A stretch of DNA of 64,000 nucleotides, from the NCBI RefSeq assembly GCF_014640295.1, contig NZ_BMGR01000006.1, forward strand, positions 237,689 through 301,688, given 5' to 3'. This document shows positions 33,909 to 42,952 of this stretch, one piece after another. The position numbers and the translations under genes were made by a program. Source of the DNA: Paenibacillus abyssi (GTDB taxonomy: Bacteria; Bacillota; Bacilli; Paenibacillales; Paenibacillaceae). Position 1 is the first letter of the stretch, and each line of letters starts with the position of its first letter. The notes below the pieces were generated by a model, which saw only the letters and a list, made by a program, of their open reading frames with translations, did no database searches and was not told where the DNA came from.

Positions 33909-35381
33909 TCAGGCTTTTTTCAGTTGATAGACCGGACCGCCGCCCCCTGCAAGCTGCAGCCTGTCCCCCGCTTCCAGCGAATAAAGCTTATAGGGAATCA
34001 TCATCTGCCCATTCAGCAGACTGCCGTTTCTCGAGCCCAGATCCTTCGCCGTGCACAGCAGCCGATCCATGCCGAATTCAATATGCGCCCGGGACAAGCC
34101 TTCGCCAAGATCAACATAGTCAGCCGATTCGGCGGAGCGCCCAATGACCAGCTTGCCTTGGTTCAATGTTATCCGCTCCTCATTCCCATTCGCGCTGCGT
34201 TCCAGAAAAAAGCTCTCCTTGTCCGCACCATGATCAATGCCTTTAGCTTCTTTATTGCTGTCGGCCAACATCACAGTGGCTTCTGAAGACTGCTTTGTAA
34301 ATCCCATCTGAACAGCCCCGGCAGCCTTCGGTACTTTAGGTAGAAATTGCGAATCCGGCGCGTCCAGCTCGTGATGGGGCTCTTGACCGGACCAACTGCT
34401 CCAGCGCGGCGCTTGCTGTCCCCTACCCATTTCTTCTTGCGGTACCGGCACAGCCGCCAATTCTGCTGGTGCTGCTTGTCTGTGCAGGATCCAGCGCCAT
34501 GCCGCATATACTGTCCCGAGAACAATCAACGAGCTTCCGGCACTGATCATAGCTGTTCTGCCTGATGGTGCTTCTAGATATAAATAACGCCACAAGGCAG
34601 CAATCGCAACGACAGTGATAGCCGCCGCATACCACCTGAACCGGCCAAGGTCTCGCTCCGGTTTGTCCTCTATAACACTAACAGCGGGTACAAAAGCATC
34701 AGCATGCCTTTCCTCTGGAATCGAATAAAATTCTAACGGCTCGAACGGCCGAATGGGATCGCCCTTCATTTCAACTGGCGCGCTGCTGAACGATGTCTCG
34801 ATCCGGTAAGGTTCAGATAGCTTTTCCAGCAGCAGACTTCTCATGGCGGCCCACCCCCCTCCGCCTTCTCCATCCAAAGCATGAAGAACCATCTGCAGAC
34901 CGTTTCCGTCCACCTGCTCAACATGCGCAGTCCAGCGCACGGCAAGCGATAGCAGGTCTTCACGCACGGTTCGGGAAGTTTCTTCCTTACGAATCGGTAC
35001 GTAGACCAGTCCGATATCCTCCCATTCCTCACCTACAAAAATATAATTCTCATGCAGCAGCACCCCTTCTGCGCGGAGCATGTAATGCTTGCAATCTTCC
35101 AGCGCTTCGACAACAGCCAGCAGCAGCGCATAATAATCGTTCATCGTAAACGGCCGAAGGTGAATCCGCTGCGAGAGCATTCGTTTGCCTGATAACTTGT
35201 AATGAAAGCTTATCTGTCCGTCCAGTTCAAGCCATTCCACCTTCAACAGACGCGGAAAACTTTGAGCCTGCAGCATATGAAGTTCAATCTCCTCGAGCTG
35301 ATCCCGTGCCATTCCGGCTTCCCGCTGCAGGATCATCTCGTGACCACGATGCATGGTGAAATCTACACGATATGGCTCCAT
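33909..35381 (-). CDS. FHA domain protein with DUF6382 N-terminal domain (tad locus)
   Basis: A 490-residue three-part protein. The N-terminal DUF6382 domain covers about residues 1-190, two membrane spans about 248-300, and a polar linker leads to a C-terminal FHA domain (about 400-485) with GRSAESADY, SRAHIEFG and the GSRNGSLLNGQ loop. FHA domains bind phosphothreonine, so the protein may link the pilus to a Ser/Thr kinase. It is the last gene of the tad locus. DUF6382-FHA proteins are common at the end of such loci in Firmicutes, but their role is unproven. Confidence 0.82.
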   Translation of the reverse strand: MEPYRVDFTMHRGHEMILQREAGMARDQLEEIELHMLQAQSFPRLLKVEWLELDGQISFHYKLSGKRMLSQRIHLRPFTMNDYYALLLAVVEALEDCKHYMLRAEGVLLHENYIFVGEEWEDIGLVYVPIRKEETSRTVREDLLSLAVRWTAHVEQVDGNGLQMVLHALDGEGGGGWAAMRSLLLEKLSEPYRIETSFSSAPVEMKGDPIRPFEPLEFYSIPEERHADAFVPAVSVIEDKPERDLGRFRWYAAAITVVAIAALWRYLYLEAPSGRTAMISAGSSLIVLGTVYAAWRWILHRQAAPAELAAVPVPQEEMGRGQQAPRWSSWSGQEPHHELDAPDSQFLPKVPKAAGAVQMGFTKQSSEATVMLADSNKEAKGIDHGADKESFFLERSANGNEERITLNQGKLVIGRSAESADYVDLGEGLSRAHIEFGMDRLLCTAKDLGSRNGSLLNGQMMIPYKLYSLEAGDRLQLAGGGGPVYQLKKA

Positions 35382-35425
35382 ATTATCCCCACTCCTTCAT
35401 GCGTTAATATGCCGTTGAAATCATG

Positions 35426-35929
35426 CTAATAAAAATACCATGCCACTGCAGCCCCAGGCGCTACCGCAAGCATAAACGGAAATTTTGTTCCCTGCTGCCA
35501 TACACGGGGAAAGCCCATTCGTCCAGCCGCCGCTGGAAGAACGGAGCTGAGAATCATCGTAAAGACGCGCTGGAAGAAGGGGCGGTAAACCACCATAAAC
35601 ACAACGCCAATCATTCCCGCAATCAAAACGGAATAGATAAATAACTGAAAAATCAACTCCGCCCCGATCCAGGCTCCTAACGCTGCGAACAGCTTCACAT
35701 CGCCTGCTCCGATTCCCTTCAATACATACAGAAAAAGCATAGGCAGCAGCCCGATCGCCGTTCCCAGCAGCACTTTCAGGACACCCTCGACCCCACCTGT
35801 AAAAACGGAATATATCCAAGCGGCTGCGCATGCTGAGGCGGTTAGCCAATTGGGAATGATCATGGATTTCACATCATGCCAAAAAGCGACTCCTAACACT
35901 ATTAGGGCTGCACCATAACTAAACGTCAT
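35426..35929 (-). CDS. A24 family prepilin peptidase (TadV/CpaA)
   Basis: A 167-residue polytopic aspartate protease. The two catalytic aspartates are visible in WHDVKSMIIPNW (near residue 20) and GAGDVKLFAALG (near 77). It cleaves and perhaps methylates Flp pilin and TadE-like pseudopilins after glycine at the inner face of the membrane. The short form without an N-terminal methylase domain is typical of Tad systems. Two adjacent ATGs (35929, 35932) are possible; the inner one is better spaced from AGGAGG. Confidence 0.88.
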   Translation of the reverse strand: MTFSYGAALIVLGVAFWHDVKSMIIPNWLTASACAAAWIYSVFTGGVEGVLKVLLGTAIGLLPMLFLYVLKGIGAGDVKLFAALGAWIGAELIFQLFIYSVLIAGMIGVVFMVVYRPFFQRVFTMILSSVLPAAAGRMGFPRVWQQGTKFPFMLAVAPGAAVAWYFY

Positions 35930-35943
35930 CATCTTCCTCCTCT

Positions 35944-36894
35944 CTACTTCGCTTTTTCCACGGAAAAATGCATCCCGACCTGTTTGGAATCCTCTGTCGA
36001 TACGTACAGCTCCCACACCCCGGGTGTGGTATTGCCGGATACATGCCATTCCCAACTCACCATGCCGTCTGCATCGGCGGTTTGTTCCCCCAGAAACTTC
36101 GCTTTGCTTGTGCCGCTTTTATACTCAACGGTAAGAGAAACCTTGCGGTTTGGATCGGTTAGCGCAATGACCCGTGCCTTCCTGCCTGGCCTGACCGGAG
36201 AGGGCTCGATTGCCAGGATTTGAAGATGATCCGCTGCATCTTCTGAGCTTTCTGGAGTGATAGGAGCGGCGATTGCGTCACTCACCCATACCCTTTCCTC
36301 TGCCCGCTCTCGCAGGGTTAATGTTTTACGGGTAAACGGAAGATTGAGCGGCAGCTCGTATTCTACGGTTATGGAAAAATACGGCTCCTGCTTTTCTTTC
36401 AGATCCGGCATCGAGAGCCGGTATAACCGGACCTCGTCCGGATCGAGCACCGACGCCTCCGCAAATTGGCGAAGCAGCGGCTGTACTACGCCGCGTCCAA
36501 TCTCTGTTGCCGCCATATCGACTACCGGACTCCAATCACCCTCGCCAATCGATTCCAGCAGCGGGCCGGCCGGCTCGGGAATCCACTCTGCAAGCTGCCC
36601 GGCGACACTTTCAATGTCGCTGAGCGACAGTTCCCCGATGGATGCCGTTGGCAGCTCGAAACCCGACTGCTCTGCTGCAAGCGCAATCGGATAAATATGC
36701 GCTGCTGTCTGCCTCACGGCTTGGGAAGCCGTATCATGAAGCGCCATCTGGACTGCAGCCAATCTGACCATAACTACGAGAAACAAAAGCACGAATAAGA
36801 ACACCGGCGCCACTATAGCCGCCTCCAGCGCGATTCCGCCCTGCTCACCCGCTGGATCAGGAATACGACCAAGCAGCCGTTTTCGTCGATTCAT
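35944..36894 (-). CDS. TadE-like pseudopilin (second)
   Basis: A 316-residue secreted or membrane protein. Near the N-terminus GEQG precedes GIALEAAIVAPVFLF, which fits a type III prepilin cleavage site with Glu at +5, followed by a hydrophobic helix. The rest is extracellular, including a beta-rich C-terminal part (about 220-316) that resembles a carbohydrate-binding or Ig-like domain. It overlaps the end of the preceding gene by 38 bases. The start is uncertain: TTG at 36909 and ATG at 36894 are both possible and neither has ideal spacing from GGAAAGG. Confidence 0.75.
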   Translation of the reverse strand: MNRRKRLLGRIPDPAGEQGGIALEAAIVAPVFLFVLLFLVVMVRLAAVQMALHDTASQAVRQTAAHIYPIALAAEQSGFELPTASIGELSLSDIESVAGQLAEWIPEPAGPLLESIGEGDWSPVVDMAATEIGRGVVQPLLRQFAEASVLDPDEVRLYRLSMPDLKEKQEPYFSITVEYELPLNLPFTRKTLTLRERAEERVWVSDAIAAPITPESSEDAADHLQILAIEPSPVRPGRKARVIALTDPNRKVSLTVEYKSGTSKAKFLGEQTADADGMVSWEWHVSGNTTPGVWELYVSTEDSKQVGMHFSVEKAK

Positions 36895-39124
36895 AACGGT
36901 TTCCGACAACCTTTCCGCTTAATAGTCGAGTGCGGGTCAAGCTTTTCATAATACCAGGCAGAAACCAGAGCTTTACCGATCCCCTTGCCTCGCCGGATAC
37001 GCCTGCCGTCATCTGTATGAGAGAATAACCGGTATTGAATTCGATTAACGCAATCATGCGGCTAATCTTCGTCTCCGGGCTGCCATGAATGAGCAGAAAC
37101 ATACGGAGATAATCTTTATAGGCAATATCTACATCAGCATATTTGGATAAAGGAGTGGACCCCTGCTTGACGAGCTGAACGATATCTTCAAGCGATTTCT
37201 CTAAACCGTACAGCAACGCGGCGGACAAAATCATGAGCGGATGTCCCAACGTCCGTGCTTGCACCAGTCCCTCCATCGTTCGAATAGCCAGCCGAAAAGC
37301 GAATATTTCCGCATATGCCGCAGCGATATTCGAAGCGGGGTGATGGAAGCCGTAAAGAATATATTCGATTTCCTGCTGATTAACATCCAATACGCCGGAA
37401 AGCTCAACTTCCTCCCCTTCTCCTAAAACCACTGCGCTCAGATTTTGCGGGCTTAACGATGAGAAACGGCTAACCGCATACTCATTCAGATACAGCGGAT
37501 CCCTGATCGACACAAGCATCTCAGCCATTCCGCCAAACATCCCGCGAGTTGTGTCCAATGATTGATCCGCCTGCTGTGCCGCGTCGCCTCGACCCGCCCC
37601 GCTCCCGTTATGCTCCGGTTCAGCCGGTTCAGCCGGTTCAGCGGATTGATTGGCAAGCCTATTCTTCTCGAAATGCCCTTTCAGCTTTTCAAAAGCTTGT
37701 TTCTGTTCATCCGTTGGCTGGATTGTATTCATTCGCTGCAACAGCTTGCGCGCCTCATTCAGCTTCGCTTCTTGTTTTGTCCGCTGCTCTTTTCGATCCG
37801 CTTCACCTGCACTCATCGATAACATTCCGTTTTCTCTCGCTGCTAATATTGAGGCGGGTTGAATGTATTTTTGACGATAATCAGCATAAGCAGATTGAAG
37901 CCGAACAGCGGTCCCAGGCAGCGTCGAAGGTAAGGAAGCCGAGCTTAATGCAGCAGACAACTGCGCCTCAAACGTTACCGTTTCCATATCCAGCGTTGTG
38001 AAATCCGATGCTTGGCGATTGATCTCATCCTGAAAATCATCGAACCATCCGGCTTCCATGACCAAGTCCTCTGACATCAAGCGCACTTCCTTTAACTGCT
38101 GGGGCACTTGATCCGGAACGGCGCCTTTACTGCCAGAAACGCCATCAAGACGGGACTGGCCCGCATGCGATGAAGACGATTCCGCTTGCTGCGCCAGCTC
38201 TCTCATCTGCTCATTCAATTTTTTTGCCGATTCGACCTCGTGCTGCGCTTGTTGCTGCATCTGTGTGTGCTCACTTATCAAACCCGCACTTAACCGGCGC
38301 AGGCTGAAGGCCGTCATCGTTGAGCTTTGCCGGAAGCTGGCGATTTCGATGGTATATTGAGGCTTTTCATCTTCTTCAAGATCCTCATCGCTTAACACCC
38401 AATCCACATAAGAAGCATAATTCTCCGCAATGCCGCTAACCGTTCCATATCCGCTGCCGCCGCTGCCGCCTGCAGGAAGGAGCAGCGGCACTCCAGAGGA
38501 TGCAAGCGCGTCAGCCGCTTTCTTCTGCAGCATGATCGCACTTGAAAGATGACGTTCTCTTGCTTCATACAGCTTTTCCATCTTCTCAAGCACGTCAACT
38601 GTTGCGGCCGCTTCCTCCAGAGCGCTTGACAGCGGCTTGAATTTGCTTAACATCTCCACCGTAAAGTCGATTGGCGCCTTATATTTCATTTCTTCCAGCA
38701 CTTGTCTTTTAAATACGGGATGAATACCGAGATATGACGAGCTGTTCACGTGTGAAGCCTCCACTTGAATGTCCAATAGCCTGAAAGAGCTTGATTCTCC
38801 CGAGGTTATGCTGTTTTCCAGTACGCGTTCAAAGATAGCTCCGGCATCACTCCCGCCTCTGGCGAACAAGCCATAGCGATCATAGAGCTGCTCGTCATAA
38901 GCGGATAACACCGAACGGATACCTGAGCGCGAAGCGGCTTCCAATTGATTATTCATCGAGGCCACTCTTGCGTAATCAATCAGTACCGCGTTGAACAAAA
39001 AGATTGCCGCTGTAATGACGATAAAATAGACCGACACCGACCCGCTTTTCTCCCGGGCCCACCGTATCCGGATACCGGATACCGGCATTTTACGGTTCTT
39101 CCCACTTCCCCGATTTGCCCCCAT
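36857..39124 (-). CDS. DUF5702 domain-containing large Tad-locus protein
   Basis: A 755-residue protein. After a basic leader, SG-SVSVYFIVITAAIFLFNAVLIDYA resembles a prepilin N-terminus, but the +5 position is not Glu, so processing is doubtful. The N-terminal 100 residues match the TadG/DUF5702 type, the middle (about 280-500) is helical with Gln- and Glu-rich coiled coil, and a PAEPAEPE repeat lies near 495. Its start ATG overlaps the TGA of the preceding tadE-like gene. Likely a minor pilus component or membrane scaffold; the exact role is unknown. Confidence 0.72.
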   Translation of the reverse strand: MGANRGSGKNRKMPVSGIRIRWAREKSGSVSVYFIVITAAIFLFNAVLIDYARVASMNNQLEAASRSGIRSVLSAYDEQLYDRYGLFARGGSDAGAIFERVLENSITSGESSSFRLLDIQVEASHVNSSSYLGIHPVFKRQVLEEMKYKAPIDFTVEMLSKFKPLSSALEEAAATVDVLEKMEKLYEARERHLSSAIMLQKKAADALASSGVPLLLPAGGSGGSGYGTVSGIAENYASYVDWVLSDEDLEEDEKPQYTIEIASFRQSSTMTAFSLRRLSAGLISEHTQMQQQAQHEVESAKKLNEQMRELAQQAESSSSHAGQSRLDGVSGSKGAVPDQVPQQLKEVRLMSEDLVMEAGWFDDFQDEINRQASDFTTLDMETVTFEAQLSAALSSASLPSTLPGTAVRLQSAYADYRQKYIQPASILAARENGMLSMSAGEADRKEQRTKQEAKLNEARKLLQRMNTIQPTDEQKQAFEKLKGHFEKNRLANQSAEPAEPAEPEHNGSGAGRGDAAQQADQSLDTTRGMFGGMAEMLVSIRDPLYLNEYAVSRFSSLSPQNLSAVVLGEGEEVELSGVLDVNQQEIEYILYGFHHPASNIAAAYAEIFAFRLAIRTMEGLVQARTLGHPLMILSAALLYGLEKSLEDIVQLVKQGSTPLSKYADVDIAYKDYLRMFLLIHGSPETKISRMIALIEFNTGYSLIQMTAGVSGEARGSVKLWFLPGIMKSLTRTRLLSGKVVGNRYESTKTAAWSYS

Positions 39125-39822
39125 CACTTGGCAGAGCCTCCTCGCTCGGCTGTTTTCCTTCCTTTAAGAATGGTCGCCGCTTCTGCAGCAGCCGCAGCGC
39201 CATCAGACCGATTGTTGAATTTATCGGTGTAATAACGTACCAGATCAACGCTCCGAATGAACTCTACCGGATCTACGACTGCGCTGTTAGCTGCTGCCCT
39301 TGGCTCTGATCGCCCATTCAACGCTTCAAGCGGGTCCAGCGATATCGCATGCCGCAGCTTAACCGAGATCGTCCGCTGCCAAATCTCCCGTTCATACATG
39401 ACCTTCCCGTCATACGGACTCGGGATCCAAGCAGAAGCTGATCTCATCTTGGATTCCGGAAGTGATGTCTCGCCATTTCCCGCGGCGTCCCGCAGCGTAA
39501 TTGAGGGCGCCTTAGCATCCACAGCCAAGCCGAACAAAGCTTCGAGCATTTGATCATCGTGCAGACGCCAATACAATCCGTCATGCTTGCCGGCCGGTGC
39601 CAAACCGCTGGCCGCGGAGCGATGGCTGTTATCCCATCCAAATGCCGTACGTTCCGCAGTGGTCGATGCAATATAATAGAGGATTACTTTTTGATACACG
39701 TACATGCTCATCAACAGCATTGTTAACGTCAAAATAAACACAATCGGAAATACCATCGATGCTTCTAATGAAAAACTGCCTTTCTCATCCCTGACCCACG
39801 CCGGCCAACGCGATTTCATCAT
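39124..39822 (-). CDS. TadE-like pseudopilin (first)
   Basis: A 232-residue protein whose N-terminus reads DEKG before SFSLEASMVFPIVFIL: a clear prepilin-type site with glycine at -1 and Glu at +5, then a membrane helix. The remaining 180 residues are extracellular. TadE-like pseudopilins are minor pilins that help Flp assembly. Its start is two bases downstream of the flp stop (TGATATG), a coupled arrangement; a TTG slightly upstream is the other choice. No separate ribosome binding site is close. Confidence 0.8.
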   Translation of the reverse strand: MMKSRWPAWVRDEKGSFSLEASMVFPIVFILTLTMLLMSMYVYQKVILYYIASTTAERTAFGWDNSHRSAASGLAPAGKHDGLYWRLHDDQMLEALFGLAVDAKAPSITLRDAAGNGETSLPESKMRSASAWIPSPYDGKVMYEREIWQRTISVKLRHAISLDPLEALNGRSEPRAAANSAVVDPVEFIRSVDLVRYYTDKFNNRSDGAAAAAEAATILKGRKTAERGGSAK

Positions 39823-39823
39823 A

Positions 39824-40009
39824 TCAATCAAAAATTTTATCAGCCTCGCCGTCGGCTTTTCCCATCAAATCCTCAATTAACTCAATAATCCAATCTTTAA
39901 ATAACAGCGCGATTATAATGACGACGGATATGATCAGGATGATTTCCAATGTACCCAAGCCTTCCTCCGAACGCCAGAATCGTTTAACAGCCTGCTTAAT
40001 TTTCAACAT
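39824..40009 (-). CDS. flp: Flp1-type type IVb pilin
   Basis: A 61-residue major pilin precursor. A 17-residue basic leader ends in EEG, the peptidase cut site. The mature 44-residue pilin starts LGTLEIILI with Glu at +5, then a hydrophobic helix (to about residue 37) and a short acidic tail. This is the smallest Tad pilin class (Flp1). AAGGAGAG precedes the ATG at 40009. It lies between TadC and the first TadE-like gene, as in other Firmicute tad loci. Confidence 0.9.
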   Translation of the reverse strand: MLKIKQAVKRFWRSEEGLGTLEIILIISVVIIIALLFKDWIIELIEDLMGKADGEADKIFD

Positions 40010-40048
40010 GTTGCAGCTCTCCTTCTCTCGTAACATAGTTGGCAATGA

Positions 40049-40924
40049 TTATCCCAATAAAAGAACAGCAGGCGAAGCGACCAGTACCATCAATACCAGA
40101 AAAATAATCACCAAGGGAAAGACCAGCTTGGAGGAAGCTTCCTCTCCTCTTGAACGTGCCACCGCTTTGCGCTTTTCCCATAACGTGTATGAAAGCTCCC
40201 GTAACGATAATGTAAACCGTTCGCCGCCGCGCCGATAATTAAGCAGCACCGTAGTTGTAAAGATCGACACCTCCTGCACGGAGCAGCGTTTGCTGAACGA
40301 TTCCAGAGCAATTGGAAAGGCAGTGCCGTTATGAAGCTCATTACACATCCTCTCCAGCTCGACATAGAGCGGGTTCGTTCCATTCTCAGGCCGATTATGG
40401 CTTTCAAGGCAGCGCATCAGCGCTCGAACGACTGTTTCTCCAGCACCAACCAGCAGCATCAGCTTGCTGAGCAGCTCCGGAAGCGCCAGCAGCATGTCCT
40501 GCTTTCGCCTGGCCACCTTGCGGTGAATATCCCTGATCCGGGCAGTCGGCAGCAAAACCGCCAGCAGCAATCCCATAACTGAAAACGCCGGTTCTTTAGC
40601 TGCCCAGGATAACAGCAGGCCGCCGCAAAGCGACAAATAACCGATCCCGATCGTTTCCGCCACATAATGCTTGGAATCATCAACAGTGTGGGCCGTACCA
40701 TTAAGAATAACGAGATTGCGGTGCACAGCAGTCATGAAGGTTTGGGATCTGCTCCACAGCTTCAGCCGTTCAAAAGCTCGAAGAAACGGATCGCCGAGCA
40801 GCGCGGCTTTAGCAGTGCCCTTCGGCGGTACCCTGCTCCCTGTCTTTTGCTTGCTTTTCAGGATAAGCCAGCCTGCTTCACCCATCCACAGAAGCAGCAG
40901 CGCAAAAGCCGCAGCTCCGGCCAT
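40049..40924 (-). CDS. tadC: Type II secretion F family protein TadC
   Basis: A 291-residue inner-membrane platform protein with the T2SSF cytoplasmic domain (about 150-260) and membrane spans near the start, near 95-135 and at the C-terminus. It pairs with TadB to form the platform that the CpaF ATPase drives. AGGGAGGG precedes the ATG at 40924. It lies 15 bases downstream of tadB. Confidence 0.88.
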   Translation of the reverse strand: MAGAAAFALLLLWMGEAGWLILKSKQKTGSRVPPKGTAKAALLGDPFLRAFERLKLWSRSQTFMTAVHRNLVILNGTAHTVDDSKHYVAETIGIGYLSLCGGLLLSWAAKEPAFSVMGLLLAVLLPTARIRDIHRKVARRKQDMLLALPELLSKLMLLVGAGETVVRALMRCLESHNRPENGTNPLYVELERMCNELHNGTAFPIALESFSKRCSVQEVSIFTTTVLLNYRRGGERFTLSLRELSYTLWEKRKAVARSRGEEASSKLVFPLVIIFLVLMVLVASPAVLLLG

Positions 40925-40939
40925 TGAGGTCCCTCCCTT

Positions 40940-41716
40940 CTAGGTTTTAATATTCATTAACTTGATGATGAACCAGTAACAGCCCGCAAGCAGCAGCAGC
41001 GCAAGAGTAAGCATCACATAACCGGCGCCTTCGTATAACGGGGCCATATAGTCCGGAGCGGCATAGGATAAAAAAGCGAGAAAAACAAAGGGCACCGCCA
41101 TCATAATCCTGGACTCAAACCGCTTCTGTGCGATCATTACAGCGATTTCAAGTTGAATCTCCAGCTTCTCGCCGATAATGGATGAGGTTTGGCGAATCAC
41201 CTCGATCAGGTCTCCGCCCGATCGTTTGCCGATACAGAACACATCCACAAAATGTTTGATGTCGTCCAAGGCCGCTCGGTCGCTAAAGTCGCGAAGGCTG
41301 CGCTCGAGCGGTTCTCCATTTTCCAGGCGGAATCGGATCACTTCAAATTCACGAACAATATCCGTCCCGGGATCGGGATAGATGAGCTTCAAGTCGACCG
41401 GAATCATCCGAAATGCATTTTCTACCGAGCGGCCTGCCGCCAGCGAAGAAGTCAATGAAAACAACGCTTCTTTAAATTGCTGCTTTAACTGCTCTGTGCG
41501 TTTCTTAAGCAGCACCTGCCGATAGACGCGGGGAGCGAGCAAACCAGCCGCCGAGAAGACAATCGCTGCGGCTGCGGAGTGATAAAATATATACGCTGCC
41601 AAAAAGCTGATTGCGGCGCCAACTGCAATAGATAAAACAAACTGAGGCCGGGACAAGTTGTAGACAGCGTAATCGGTCAACACCCTTCTCCGAACAGCGC
41701 CTTGGCGGATGTTCAA
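40940..41716 (-). CDS. tadB: Type II secretion F family protein TadB
   Basis: A 258-residue platform protein with membrane spans near residues 20-55 and two at the C-terminus, and a T2SSF domain (about 80-210) with RSVENAFRMIPVDL and GKRSGGDLIEVIRQTSSII. Translation seems to start at TTG 41716, directly after the cpaF TGA; GGAGGCGG inside the end of cpaF is well placed for it. The pair TadB-TadC replaces the single GspF of type II secretion. Confidence 0.88.
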   Translation of the reverse strand: MNIRQGAVRRRVLTDYAVYNLSRPQFVLSIAVGAAISFLAAYIFYHSAAAAIVFSAAGLLAPRVYRQVLLKKRTEQLKQQFKEALFSLTSSLAAGRSVENAFRMIPVDLKLIYPDPGTDIVREFEVIRFRLENGEPLERSLRDFSDRAALDDIKHFVDVFCIGKRSGGDLIEVIRQTSSIIGEKLEIQLEIAVMIAQKRFESRIMMAVPFVFLAFLSYAAPDYMAPLYEGAGYVMLTLALLLLAGCYWFIIKLMNIKT

Positions 41717-42952
41717 TCAGACCGCCTCCACTTCTTCGCTGCTCAAGCCCGCCATCTTCAGCTTTCTTGTATCCAGCAAGCGGCTTCCGGCCGTTCTTAG
41801 ACTCCCGACAATTCGCCCTTCGACTTCGCCGTCTTCCACAAACTGATACAAAGGATTCAGCGCCACCTCGCCGTCTTTCATGCCCGCAACCTCGCAAATT
41901 TCGGTTACCCGCCTGGTGCGGTCACGCAGTCGCGAGAGGTGGATAAGCACATCGATGGCCGATGATATTTGCTGGCGAATGACCGGAACAGGCAGCTCCG
42001 CAGCGCTTAACACCATCGTCTCCAAACGGCCCAGCATATCTTTCGCTCCGTTGGCATGGCCGGTAGACAAGGCACCGTCATGACCAGTATTCATAGCCTG
42101 CAGCATGTCAAGCGCTTCTCCGCCGCGAACCTCACCGACGATAATGCGGCTTGGCCTCATTCTCAGCGATGCGCGAATGAGCTCACGCATTGCGATCTCC
42201 CCCTTGCCTTCCGTATTCGCATTGCGGGTCTCCAGCGAAACCAGATTGGACACATTGCGTATTCTCAGCTCCGCCGAATCTTCAATCGTCACGATCCGTT
42301 CATCGGATGGTATGTATTGCGACAGCGCATTAAGAAATGTCGTTTTCCCGGAGCCGGTTCCGCCGCTAATAAAGATATTGTATTTTGCCATAACAAGCTT
42401 TTTTAACAGCTGTGCCGTCTCTTCGGTTAAAGAGCCCAGCCGGATTAAATCTTCCATCAGCAGCGGGTTCTCCGGAAATTTACGAATTGTCATTGTCGGT
42501 CCCTTCAATGCGATCGGAGGCAGCACCACATGCACGCGGGAGCCATCCTTCAATCTGGCATCTACGATGGGGCTTGATTCATTCACGACCCGATTGACAC
42601 CGGCAACTACAGCCTGAATGATATCCTCCAACCGTTGCCTGCTCTCAAACGCCACCGGATAACGCGTTAACTTTCCCGCGCGTTCGATAAACACCTCATC
42701 ATGCGCATTAATCATAATCTCCGTAACCGACCGATCCTCCATCAGCGGCTGCAGCACATCCAACCCGCGGAAAGAATGAAACAATCTCCGCACCAACTGC
42801 AGCTTCTCTCCCGCCGTGATTGCATGGACCCGGCTCCACTCAAACACGGCCTGTTCAATGATGCGGGTTAACGCCTCATCCGATACGGATCCGCTCAGAT
42901 CGATCCTCTCCCGCACCAAGTCCCGCAGCTCGAGCACCACCTCCTCTGTCAC
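41717..42952 (-). CDS. tadA: CpaF/TadA family type II/IV secretion ATPase
   Basis: A 411-residue hexameric ATPase that powers Tad pilus assembly and perhaps retraction. Walker A GGTGSGKTTF, the Asp box around ERIVTIEDSAELRI, the Walker B-like RIIVGEVRGGEALDML and the His box TGHDGALSTGHAN are all present. The start is a GTG (complement of 42950-42952) that lies inside the 3' end of the TadZ gene, a 77-base overlap, with only a weak ribosome binding site. The overlap is larger than usual, so a downstream start cannot be excluded. Confidence 0.92.
   Translation of the reverse strand: MTEEVVLELRDLVRERIDLSGSVSDEALTRIIEQAVFEWSRVHAITAGEKLQLVRRLFHSFRGLDVLQPLMEDRSVTEIMINAHDEVFIERAGKLTRYPVAFESRQRLEDIIQAVVAGVNRVVNESSPIVDARLKDGSRVHVVLPPIALKGPTMTIRKFPENPLLMEDLIRLGSLTEETAQLLKKLVMAKYNIFISGGTGSGKTTFLNALSQYIPSDERIVTIEDSAELRIRNVSNLVSLETRNANTEGKGEIAMRELIRASLRMRPSRIIVGEVRGGEALDMLQAMNTGHDGALSTGHANGAKDMLGRLETMVLSAAELPVPVIRQQISSAIDVLIHLSRLRDRTRRVTEICEVAGMKDGEVALNPLYQFVEDGEVEGRIVGSLRTAGSRLLDTRKLKMAGLSSEEVEAV

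Noticed and set aside
36857..36909. Longer TTG start for the second TadE-like gene at 36909
   Set aside because: GGAAAGG abuts the TTG with no spacing. The ATG at 36894 was chosen although its spacing is long; the matter remains open.
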